NCBI GenBank assembly: GCA_029817715.1
Contig: JARUPY010000534.1
Location: 2,358,501 to 2,422,500, forward strand
From: Melastoma dodecandrum
Taxonomy: Eukaryota > Streptophyta > Magnoliopsida > Myrtales > Melastomataceae
Length of the DNA stretch: 64,000 nt
Direction: 5' to 3'
In this document: one piece after another, positions 48,187-58,515 of the stretch
Position numbering within the stretch: position 1 is the stretch's first letter
Layout: every line of letters starts with the position of its first letter
Position numbers and translations under genes: made by a program
Notes under the pieces: generated by a model
Seen by the model: the letters and a program-made list of their open reading frames with translations, nothing else
The model's database searches: none
What the model was told of the DNA's origin: nothing

Positions 48187-48205
48187 GTCCCCAGCGGAGT
48201 CGCCA
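48187..48205 (-). other. LARD primer-binding site (tRNA-Arg type)
   Basis: Minus strand TGGCGACTCCGCTGGGGAC, 7 nt after the 5' LTR. It is complementary to an Arg tRNA ending in ..GGAGTCG-CCA. Confidence 0.75.
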
Positions 48206-48212
48206 TCCGGGA

Positions 48213-51200
48213 TGTACGCGCGCCTTCCGGCCTAGCACGCGCGCGGCGGTTCGGACGACCCGAGGATCCGGGCCCGCTCCCCTAGAGTCTTCCGGTCGGC
48301 GTCGCGACTCGAGCGTCGAACGCTGCGGAAAAGACCAGGGTGGTCCCTCCTTCGATTCCTGACCGGATCTGCCCAGACTCTTCGCCGATCGTCTCCATGC
48401 TCCTTAAGAGGCGACGGGCGAAAAGAAGCGCATGGCCCGAGGAGGAAGCTTTAGGAGGTTCCAAGAGCGGCTCGTGCCGTCAGTCCCTCATCCAAAATGA
48501 CTTCGTAAAAAGATGTGTTGTTGTTTAACCTAGGTAAACTATTACGGAGTCGCCACCGACTTAATTATAAAAGCTTGGTTTAAGTCGGAAAACCAGAGTA
48601 GATTCGGGGATTCCTAATTACTAACTCTTACATTTAAACATGCGAAAAGGTGGCGTTTGCTCCAAAAGGTTTGCTTTTGGTTGACGGGTGTTGGACCCGA
48701 ATTCATGTGTATTGGTTTAGCAAATCGCATGCGACGATAAACCTATGTGCCTAAGGCATGCGAAGAAGCACAGACAATGATTGAGATCAAAGAGGGCGGG
48801 GAAGGATGGTGATTGCAGGCCTATGCCCTTGGGCCCACAATCCGTTACATGTGGCTTAAATAAAAATTCGGGAAGGCCCGCACCTCCCCTTTGTACCTTT
48901 AATGAAGGTTGGGGCTGCCTTGTCTTCAAACCCGCGGTTTTTAGGCCGAGGTGGATCTACGCGGTTTGATACACGCGCCTTCGAGTCGATCTTCGAAAGT
49001 TAGAAGTTGATCCTTCCGAAGTTGCATGCTCAGTGTACATGCAAAGAAAAATGTAAGTGTGATTAGTATTGTTAAATGTAAATGAAGCTTGACAAAATTT
49101 AAAAGAGTAAGGCATGTCTTACTATAAAGGAAATAGATAATTGACCATGTACATTCGCACAGAAGGATTACCCAAGACATCAACGAAAATCAAGTTTTCG
49201 GAAATTTTCATTAAAAGGTTCTTATGGAATTAAAGTGAATTCCAAAACAACGCATTACAAAGCATTCGCAAACGAATCACATGGAATGGGTTGATAATCT
49301 TGAATAATTCAAATTGAACGTCATTCTGATTGTTTCTTTCTTAAAATTAAACAATGACATTTAAAATGAAAATCAATCCTAATTCTAACATCATTGCTTC
49401 AATTATATGACAATTCAATTAAAATTTTAAAATAGAAAAAAATTCATTACGGCAGAAGACTAATGTAAGAGATTGACAAATAAGTCATATCAGCATTCGG
49501 ATTAAATTCATTAAAAGAAAAGGGGAGCCCTCTTTACCTTTATGAAAACGCAGACCTGGGCAGAGCAACATCCAGCTCGAGAGTTTCTAAAATTGAGGAT
49601 AAGCAACGTGATGTCCAGAGGTGCCATCGATCAGGGAGCAAGAGGGAGGGTCGCCGTTCACCAGATCTGGAGAGGGCTCAGAGGACACGTGTGCTCCTTC
49701 TAGAGGTCGCCTGAGAAAAATGTCGTCGCTGCCCATGCCGAGGAAGTTGTAGGGATGCCGGCCTGAACTGTGGGCTACTCATTGCTGGGCTGGAGAGGTC
49801 GAAGGCGGGGAGCCGCTTTGGAGCTGCCGGGAGGGAAAGAGGGAGGCCGCTTTGGGGAGTAGTTCTCGTCGTCGCTGGGTTTCGGGGATGCCGGGAAGGC
49901 TGATCCGCCGCTGCGGGTTTGCCGCCGTCGAGTTGTGGGTCGCCCGGGGAAGCAAAGTCCGCCGCCGTGAGACCTGTAAACGCCGGAGGGAGAGGTGATG
50001 CCGAGGGAGGACGTCGGATGAGAGTTGGACAGCCACCACCAGGTTTGGGAGGGGGGACGCCGGGGAGAGTTACAGGGAGGAGGAGCTGCCGCCGCTGTGG
50101 GTCGCCGGCGGAAGTAGATCTGCCGCTGTCGGTGGAGGGAACGCCGGGAAGACGTGGGTTTGCTGTGCGAATCTGGGCTTGCCATCGCGAGATCCGGGAA
50201 CGCCGAGGGGGAGTGTGGGACTGCCTCCGTGAGCTCGAAGGCGCCGGGGAGCAGAGGAAGGAGGGTCGCCGAGGCTGAAGGTGGGTCTGAGGTCGACCGG
50301 GGTGGGCGTCGCCGCAGTAGGAATCTGAGCCCTCGCCGGTCGTGGCTGTCTCAGCTTGCTGTGAACTCGCCGTTGTCGGGGAGCATCGGAGAAGAAAATC
50401 CATGAATGTCGGGTTAAAAGAAGTGATCGTCAGGAACACCGGGAGCGTTGGGCTTGTCCAGGGGCGCCGGGAGAGAGCTTGATTGCAGCTGCGGGTTAGG
50501 TGGGCGTCAGGAGAGCCGAGGTGGGGAGCCGCCTTGGGGCTTGGAGACGCTGGAGGAGGACGGGACTGCCGCCGATGGGTTCGCCGCTGCTGGACGTTCG
50601 GGAGGATGCGGGAGGGAGGCTCTTTGGGAATATCTGGCCACGGGTTGTCGAGGCAGCTATGGGAGGCGCCGGGAAGACATGGTTGTCATCATTGTCGGAG
50701 GGAAACGCCGGAGAAGACGTTGGTCGTCGTTGCCGCTGGACTTTGGGGACGGCTGGGAGTGCTGAGCGGATGTCGCTATTGGGAAGGACACCGCTTGCTG
50801 GTGGATGGCGAAGATGCAGCAGGGAAGGAGCAGGGACTTGTTCCTTTGGTCCTTCCTTTGGTCCTATGCCTCTGAAGGTGAGTGTTACGTTTCTGTGTTG
50901 TCTCCCCTCTTTGTGATGCGTGTGTCCCTTGATTTATAGCAATCCTGAATAGTTTAAGCTAGTTGTGTAACCGATGTAGGTTACAAGACTCTTCTTCTCC
51001 TTGCAGGAAAACGGTTCCTTGATCAATCGTGATGAGAATTTGAGATATTCAACATTAAAGGCGACGAGGCAAATTTCTTGACTCGCGGTAGTGGAGATTC
51101 CTCTGTCTTCTCTTCCGTCACACGTTAGCCGTTTCGATCAATCCCTGGACGTCTTATTTGATGGTTCGATCCATCTGCTTCCGGATTTAATTGCTTGAAC

Positions 51201-52119
51201 ATTTGGCCCGTTTCTAAGGGAATCAATCCCACTGGATTTGACATTTGTAACAACGATTACGACCTATTATCCCAAATGATTGTTAGTTTTCATGAAGAAT
51301 TCCCCCGTATAGCAACTCGAAGATTAGGAGGGACGAAACGATGTCGTCATCATTAGTTGGAATCCATCTCACGGAACCGCAGAGGCACGGACTTCACGGC
51401 ACGGAATTTCCCCACGTTGTTCAAGTGCTCATTCTCCAACCAGCGATGAAGTAGCATGCGGTAGACTCGATGTGCCTTGGCAACGGTATCTGGCTTGTGA
51501 CCACAGCGGTCATGAAGGTGGTGCATATGAGGAACGAATCCCCATACTTTAGAGTTGTGTCTGGCTTGAACTCGAAGATGAAATTAGAGTTGATCCCTGA
51601 TTTGTTGGGGATGCCGGAGAAAACAGGGGCTGGTCGCCGGATTCGGAGACGGCCATTATTGGGGAGACAAGATGGCTCTTTCCGGGGATGAGGAAGCCAA
51701 AGAAGAGTTAAGGTTCGACAATCTGGGCGACACCGATGCGCAGCAACTTCTCTGGACTTTGGTGTCGAGCTGGCGCATGAAACTTGGGGGGGAACTGCGA
51801 AGGCTGGTTCGACCGGAGAAGACAGGGAACCATTGTTGGATGCACACAAGGAAACTGTCGCTGTTGCGATCCTTTCTGCTTCAGCAACCAGGCATTCTCC
51901 TTGAAGATAGTAACCTCTATGGCTGGAGAGTTAGACCATCTTCGGAGGGTACCTTGGTGAGGAGATGGGTGAAACTAGGATGATGAGAGGTGGTTCCGAT
52001 CCTGGCAAAGGGTCAAGGAGCACCCGAGAAGAACCTTGGCTTCTGTTTGTCTCCTTTTGATTTATAGCAGGAGTTGTTTCAGGTACTCGGTCTTGAATTT
52101 GGGAATTTGAGGTATTACA
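48213..52119 (-). repeat. LARD 5' LTR (3.9 kb)
   Basis: Direct copy of 39556-43471. On the minus strand it starts TGTAATACC at 52119 and ends at 48213 next to the primer-binding site. Confidence 0.93.
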
Positions 52120-52279
52120 AGGCATAACAACCTGCCTTTGCTATTACACCAGAGACCTTAAGTGTCTTAATTTATTACAGCTCCTTGCCACTCTTCTTCA
52201 TCGTGAGGCAGAATAGGCTTGTCTTGCCAATCTGGGTCTCGCATGGGCTATCATTCTGGGCTTGGGTTGCGTTCCAACA
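52120..52279 (-). repeat. Copia 3' LTR, proximal half (with duplicated AGGCA)
   Basis: Matches 57186-57345 of the 5' LTR (CTTAAGTGTCTTAATTTATT, GGTCTCGCATGGGCTATCAT). Bases 52120-52124 are the LARD target duplication. Confidence 0.9.
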
Positions 52280-55200
52280 CTTCCCCGCAACCTTGACCGT
52301 CTGTACCCAGAGAACTTTCATCTCTTCCTTTCACAGTCTCAGTCCGTTGTTCATTTCCAGCACAACTGTTTCCAGCACAACTCACACCACAACATTCCAA
52401 CACTTCCCCGCAACCTGGCCAATTATCTCCTGCTTCCACTGTTTGCATTTCATTGTGAACTCCTCGCTTGCCTCCAAAACCGCATACACCAGGCTTCCGT
52501 GAGACTGTAAGATTGGTACGAGCACTCAGGAACTTCCGAACTGATATCACCTTTGTCAGTGAATCCGCTAATTGATCCTCCGAGCTAACATGCTGTAGCG
52601 TTAGCTGTCCATTCATCACCTTTTCTCGGACAAAGTGAAAATCGATCTCAACATGTTTAGTTCGGGCATGGAGAACTGGGTTTGCTGCCAGCTGAATGGT
52701 GCTCAAATTGTCACAGTAGACAGTTGGAACACCAGGAGAAATGTCAGACCACTGCTGAACCCGTAATTCGCCAAGCAAACTCTGTAACCACAACACCTCA
52801 GCAACCCCATCGGCAAGTGCCCGATATTCAGCTTCAGTGCTTGACCGAGAGACCACTTTTTGTTTATGAGAAGCCTAGGAAATAAGATTTGAGCCAAGGA
52901 AGGTGCAGTAGCCTCCGGTGCTTTTCCTGTCATCAGGGCATCCGGCCCAATCAGCATCGGTGAAACAACAAATATCCAAAGTACTCTCATCCGTAATGGC
53001 CAAACCATGAGTTAGGGTTCCCTTTAAATATCGCAGAATCCTTTTGACTGCCTGAAGATGAAGTGTGGTAGGTCGTTGCAGGAATTGACACACCTTGTTT
53101 ACTGCATAGCAAATATCTGGCCGCGTATTGGTGCAGTACTGTAATGCACCAACAAGACTGCGAAAGTGGGATGGATCTGGTAATTCATCGCCGTCAAACT
53201 TGGATAATACTCCAGTGGTAGCCATAGGCGTTGGGACTGGCTTGCAATTAGATAGACCAGCCTTGTCCTGGCGTTGGGACTGGCTTGCAATTATTTTTCC
53301 TGGCTGAGATGAAGACCCGTTTGCTGCTGCGTCACCTGTAAGCCAAGAAAATAAGATAGGCTCCCCAGATCATTCTGTGTGCAACTTAGGAAGCAGATCT
53401 GCGATACCATCAGCATCGGATCCTGTAAGTATAATGTCATCAACATAAACTAGAAGAATTATGATGCCACCACCACCAGTGTGTTGATAAAAGAGAGATG
53501 CATCAGCTTTAGAGTTTGCAAAGCCCCACTGTCCTAAACACCTGCTGAGCTTTAAGTACCACGCTCTTGGACTTTGTTTGAGACCATATAATGCTTTCTT
53601 CAATAGACAAACATGTGTAGGATGGACAGCATCTTCAAAGCCTGGAGGTTGATGCATATAGACAATTTCCTCCAAATCACCATTGAGGAAGGCGTTATGG
53701 ACATCCAGCTGCCGCAACGGCCACCGATACAGGACAGCCAAGCTCAGCACTGCGCGAATCGTCTGGTGCTTCACGACTGGACTAAAGGTCTCAGCATAGT
53801 CCAGGCCAGCCGTTTGGTGAAACCCCTTTGCAACTAATCTGGCCTTGCATCTCTCAAGGGAACCATCGGCATTCATTTTTACTTTAAACACCCATTTGCA
53901 GCCAATCACTTTAGAACTCTGATCCGCAGGAACTAGTTGCCAGGTATTATTCCGCAACAAGGCCTCAAACTCATCTCTCATGGCTGAGTTCCAGACTGGT
54001 GTTGTGAGAGCCTCAACAATGGTTTTAGGTTCTGTAGGAAGGGCAGGAGATGAAGATAGAACAACAGCAGTATAGGTTTTTTGTTTGAAAATGCCGGCCT
54101 TTGATCGAGTGATCATAGGATGTACATTGTCGGCTGTCATGGGAATGATGGAATGGTACTCCTCTGTCTGAGAGGGCTGCACTGGGAATATATCAGTTTT
54201 GGTACACGACCCTGATGAGACTGAGTCAGGTGTAGGACTAGAAGAAGGACAAGAGGAAGGACTAGAAGAATGGAGAGATGAACTAGACGAAGAACTGGAC
54301 TGCGAGATATGTGGAGGCACAGTAGCTGGAGATGAGGACTGTTGTGAACTAGAGGGAGTGGTGGAAGACATATGATGCAAGACAACAGGAAAACATGGTT
54401 GACGAGGTGAACAAGTCTGGTGAATGATATTGGGTGTCTGAAATGGGAACGTGTCTTCATCAAACAGGACATCCCGTGAGACATAAATTTTTCCAGAAGA
54501 CAGATCTAGACAGATATAGCCCTTGTGTAAGGAACTGCGTCCAAGAAAAACACAGGCAGCAAAACGAGGTTCCAACTTGTGAGTGTTGTACGGTCGCAAC
54601 AGAGGAAAGCATAAGTAGCCAAACACTCGAAGGGATTTGTAATCTGGGAGGGATTTCTTGAGAAGGAAGAGTGGGCTTTGAAACTGAAGTATTCTGGATG
54701 GTAAGAGATTGATTAAGTCCACTGCAGTGTTAAAGGCATACACCCAGTAGCCGAGAGGGACAGCTCCCTGAGTTAAGAGTGCCAGGCCTACTTCGACAAT
54801 GTGTCGATTCTTCCTTTCCACTCGACCGTTTTGTTGTGGGGTATAGGGGCAAGACAATTGATGGGAGATTCCATGTTTAGTAAGATATGGATGAAGTGAT
54901 CGGAATTCTCCTCCCCAGTCCGAACGCACTGTATGGATAGTGGACTTAAACTGGTTTTGAACCATAGCAAAGAATTGGATAAAAGCACGGAGTACTTGAG
55001 ATTTCTGTTGAAGGAAGTAAACCCAAGAGAACCTAGTGGCATCGTCTATAAGTAACAGAAAATAACGATCTCCAGTCACTGATTGGACTAGTGCAGGACC
55101 CCAGATATCCATATGGACAAGATGAAAAGGTTCAGTAGCATGTGAAGAAGATAAAGGAAAGGACAGCCGGTGATGTTTACTTACGGCACAAACTTGACAG

Positions 55201-57008
55201 AAAGAAAAATCCTCTGGAGTAGATGTGTCTGTACATTCTCCAAGAACTTTAGCTAAAACAGTAGAGTTAGGATGGCCTAAGCGCTGATGCCATCGAGCTT
55301 TGCTAACAGATGTTGTAACAGCAGTATGTGGTGTAGGATTCTTCACAGAGGAGGATGTAGGGGACTGAGCTGACAAGGATGTATGGTGGACAGAGAGGGG
55401 GAGATTAGTGGGAGGAACTTGGGGTTGAAGTCTGTAAAGCCCTTGATGCATCTGCCCCTTGAGGAGGATAAGATGTGTGGTCTTGTCCTTAACAAAAAAG
55501 GCATTAGAATGAAATTCAACCACAACATCATTGTCTTGACAAAGCCTTGAAACACTAATGAGATTTTGTGAAAGATTAGGAGCATGCAGAATATGAGACA
55601 ATCGAAGTACACCTAACTCAGCAGGAATGGATCGATCTCCAGTGTGATGAATCCCCAGTTGAGTCCCATTACCAATAGTGACAGAGGAAGTACCAATGTA
55701 GGGTGAGAGATTAGTAAGACCAGACAATGTAGGAGTGACATGATGAGTGGCGCCAGAGTCAACAAGCCACTCTTCTGGTGTATATCCAGGCTGAGAAGAG
55801 AGGGAAGGCAGGAAGGAAGAGGGCTGAGGTGAGTAGGGAGAGGGTTGAGGCGAGTATGAGCTGGCAAAATGTGTTTGAGGGGGAACATGAAAGGGTTGAG
55901 AGGTTGGAGGGGATGGAAGAGGAGAGGCTGAACCGAAAGAGGGTTGGTAGGAGGAGTTTAATCGATGAAAGCAATTCATGGCAGTGTGGCCAATCTTAAA
56001 ACAGATTTGGCACCTCGGCTTTGGTTTGAAGAAAGGTCGTGAGGGAGTAGAATGAACAGGAGGTCGTCCAAGTATACTGGACTGATCTAGGGTAGGGGTT
56101 TGAGATGACCAGTGAGGTCTGGCTAGAGAACGAAAAGGAGGCCGAGTAGAAGTAGGTAAGGTTGACACAGGTAACTTAAGCTGCACACCACCAGAGTCTG
56201 GAGAATAGAGAGTTGAGAGATGAACGTGAGGGATTGTGCAGTCCACTACCTGTCTCCTTTCCAACCGTAGATCAAAGTTCAGAAGCAAATTTTGGACCTC
56301 TTCCACTGTCGGTAGGTCTGACCGACTGTAGATTGCCATAACAAATGCATCATATTCAGCAGGGAGGCCTTCTAACATGTACCACAAGTAGTCTCTGCTA
56401 CTGACTGGCTCACCAACTGCAGCCAACTGATTCGACAGTGTCTTCAGAGAATTCAAGTACTGTTGCATGGTTCGACCCTCCTTCCGCTGTTGCTGCATCT
56501 GCATCTTAAGATTGATGACTCTTGAGGGGGAGGTTGACTCATACCTGCTTCGCAATACCTCCCAAACTTCACAGGAATTCTTACAGGCTACTACCATACT
56601 CAGGGGTTCAGAAGTTAACGATGAAAAAACCAGAGACATGATTGCTTTATCGGTTCTCTGCCACACTCCATAGTTGGGATTCCTTATTAAACACTCACTA
56701 TCCAAGTATTGCGTAGGAGGTGCAGTCAGTCCATATATATAATCATCAAACCCTGCTGTAGTAATGGCTGCAAGTATTTGACCCTTCCATAACAGATAAT
56801 TCCCATCATCTAACTTGACTAACGACGCGAAAACCCCAGATGGAATCTGTATTTGAGAGGAGTTCAGAGTAGAAGTGTGCTCAGAAATACCAGACCCAGA
56901 TACAGGAAACTGGGTTGCAGTCTCTGGTGTTGCTGGAGTGGTTGCGTGATGGTCTGCCATACTGTGATCAACCAGAACCTTCTCCTGATGGCTATCAAGC
57001 TCCTTCAA
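52251..57008 (-). pseudogene. Copia gag-pol polyprotein, interrupted
   Basis: One open frame covers 57008-53370; the likely start is the MADHHATT Met a few codons in. Order: Gag UBN2-type (LVKLDDGNYLLWKGQILA), zinc knuckle CQICFKIGHTAMNCFHR, protease WLVDSGATHHVTP, gag-pre-integrase WHQRLGHPN, integrase (MDIWGPA, SDWGGEF, PQQNGRVERKNRH), reverse transcriptase (KWVFKVKMNADG, LDVHNAFLNGDL, LLVYVDDIILTG). After LHTE a deletion removes the start of the next block. There follow a TGA, a TAA, a frameshift and a duplicated 22-bp stretch (53228-53290). The RNase H continues at 53225-52875 (TRPDICYAV, DADWAG, RKSTGGYC), has a TAG in place of the Trp codon after NLIS, and ends in 52856-52251 (SSTEAEYRAL, HARTKHVEIDFHFVREKV, LADSLTK). 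The order protease-integrase-RT-RNase H is diagnostic of Copia. Confidence 0.93.
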
Positions 57009-57020
57009 GCTCTGATACCA
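57009..57020 (-). other. Copia primer-binding site
   Basis: Minus strand TGGTATCAGAGC directly after the 5' LTR: initiator-methionine tRNA type. Confidence 0.9.
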
Positions 57021-57345
57021 TGAAGAACTTCCTGATGGTGCTGCAGAGAATTGACAGAAAGGAACAAACCAAATGCAAGAAAAAGAAGAAGAGGAGGAGG
57101 AGGAAGAAGAAGAAGACGAATAAGAAATATCTCATTCAGTTATTAAAAAACTAATTTCCGTACACGCACTCTGTATTTAACGTTATCTGAGCACAGGCAT
57201 AACAACCCGCCTTTGCTATTACACCAGAGACCTTAAGTGTCTTAATTTATTACAGCCCCTTGCCAATCCTCTTCATCGTGAGACAGAATGTCCCAATCTG
57301 GGTCTCGCATGGGCTATCATTCTGGGCTTGGGTTGCGTTCCAACA
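57021..57345 (-). repeat. Copia 5' LTR
   Basis: 325 bp, minus strand TGTTGGAACG to AGTTCTTCA. It contains a purine (GAA/GAG) microsatellite at 57080-57120. Confidence 0.92.
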
Positions 57346-57350
57346 CTTAG
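57346..57350. repeat. Copia right target-site duplication
   Basis: CTTAG, as at 39387-39391. Confidence 0.85.
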
Positions 57351-57796
57351 GAGCTTGTGTACAATAGCTCTTATTTAGGAAAAGCTGAAAACAAAATGCA
57401 TGACATTTATATTTCGATATTTATAGATTCACACATCAATATTGGTCATTCATGTAGACAGAGTTTGTAACAGTGAAGATGAGGCAAGTCTCAGGAAAAA
57501 AAAAAAACACCAAAACGCATGATATGAGCAGAACATCATCAATTTCTCCGTTAGAAACTGGAATATTTGGCACCTAACAATGAAGAAGCTAAATGACTCA
57601 AGTCTATAAAGAATATCTATACTGAAGACAAAGGAACTTTGCTGAAGAAGAGATCATATCTATAGTTAGGCAAAGGAACTTTACTCTAGACAGCAGCTTT
57701 GCTGTACAGTCGACTGAGAGGAAACGTATGGTGGGTATCACTTAACGAACGGAAGCATAGGCAGTGGCAATGACCAGAAAGATAAACGAGGCATAC

Positions 57797-57957
57797 CTAA
57801 ACAGACCAATCCGGTTGGCCAATGCCGCGATTTGTTCAAAATCCAGTCTGTCCTTTTTCTCCCTCGAGATCACTTCTTGCTCATTTTTGCTGGGCGACAG
57901 AATTGTCGGCTTTAGTTTCCAATTCTCAATGTTATCATTATTAGATGCCCAACCATT
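57797..57957 (-). pseudogene. Orphan exon of a DExH-box RNA helicase (DExH5-like)
   Basis: 161 nt on the minus strand, bounded by TTGTAG acceptor and AG-GTATGC donor signals. It reads NGWASNNDNIENW, then QEVISREKKDRLDFEQIAAL and ANRIGLF. This is the stretch just before the KVPLPNYRPDLDDKRPQ block in plant DExH-box helicases of the At1g48650 type, and the donor falls where that gene has an exon end. No following helicase exon is found toward 57351 or across the Copia at 39386-38885, and no clear preceding exon up to 58515. It is an isolated gene fragment, either the remnant of a deleted gene or a captured exon. Confidence 0.65.
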
Positions 57958-58515
57958 CTACAAGGAGAAGATCCGAGAAACTGCCGCAGATTGAGATACG
58001 CATGTAACACCTAGCAAGCCAGGTTTCAGTACCAAGAGAATAAGCGAACTAACTCAAAGCACCACTTTTTCACACGCCGGCTCTCCCACGGTGGATAGGA
58101 ACCACGGTGAATAGGAAGTTCACTGAAGAACATGGCGATTGCTCTCGCACGGTTTACAAAACTAAGAAATGAACGATTTGACCAAGTCTGAAGCTACTCC
58201 TTCTCCCGGCGTTTTTAGGTTCTCGAGCCGAGTCGGGTCGGCCCCGCCCTGACTTTTTTTCTTTTTGGTACACGCGCCGCACCGGGTTGGCCCAGGGTAA
58301 AGCTCTCCGGCACCAGTTTTCTCCATCAGTGGGACACTCGAACCTGAGATATATAGATATATGTATGTAGTCCTCTCTTAAGACAACGTTGATTCAGCTG
58401 GGAAACGAGGGATATACTCTTTAATGCTAAATTAATTTAAAATTCTCATAAAATTCTACAGATTGAATAATGACTAGAATTTATCATACGTACACATGGG
58501 ATTCAAATGCATTAT
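57958..58515. other. Spacer between the helicase fragment and YSL
   Basis: Contains a GC-rich piece (58200-58330) and the YSL 3' flank. No gene was recognised. Confidence 0.5.

Larger units (their letters stand above)
43472..48212 (-). other. LARD internal domain, non-coding
   Basis: No gag, pol or other recognisable protein in any frame. 44750-46570 holds about six diverged copies of a block of roughly 130-250 bp, each with a Cys/Pro-like CCACCC..CGCCTTCGTC part, GCTCATGTACCTA, GACAAAGGACA and GCTCATGTAACTTGTTT. A compact array of 22-24-bp units lies at 46019-46220. The rest is unique AT-rich DNA. It should contain the packaging and dimerisation signals needed for trans-mobilisation. Confidence 0.75.
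39556..52119 (-). mobile_element. LARD-like non-coding LTR retrotransposon nested in the Copia 3' LTR
   Basis: 12,564 bp. Two direct repeats of 3.9 kb (39556-43471 and 48213-52119) flank a 4.7-kb internal domain without coding capacity. Flanks are AGGCA at 39551-39555 and 52120-52124. Orientation is minus: next to the right LTR is a primer-binding site complementary to GTCCCCAGCGGAGTCGCCA (48187-48205), which I recognise as the 3' end of a plant tRNA-Arg, 7 nt from the LTR. Next to the left LTR is a purine tract (43490-43472 on minus, containing AAGGAGGGGCAAAC). The LTRs start TGTAATACC and end GCGCGTACA on the minus strand. Long LTRs, a tRNA-Arg primer and no genes suggest a LARD derived from the Tat/Ogre lineage (Ty3). 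Confidence 0.92.
39392..57345 (-). mobile_element. Ty1/Copia retrotransposon, interrupted by a nested LARD
   Basis: Minus-strand Copia element. 5' LTR 57021-57345; primer-binding site 57009-57020 (TGGTATCAGAGC on minus, initiator-Met type); gag-pol 57008-52251; polypurine tract 52280-52290 (TTGCGGGGAAG on minus). The 3' LTR is split into 52279-52125 and 39555-39392 by a 12.6-kb insertion. Outer flanks carry CTTAG on both sides. Without the insertion the element is about 5.4 kb. gag-pol has several stops and frameshifts, so it is non-autonomous now. Confidence 0.92.

Noticed and set aside
57764..57994. 76-codon plus-strand frame
   Set aside because: Antisense to the helicase-like exon, which has family similarity and splice borders.
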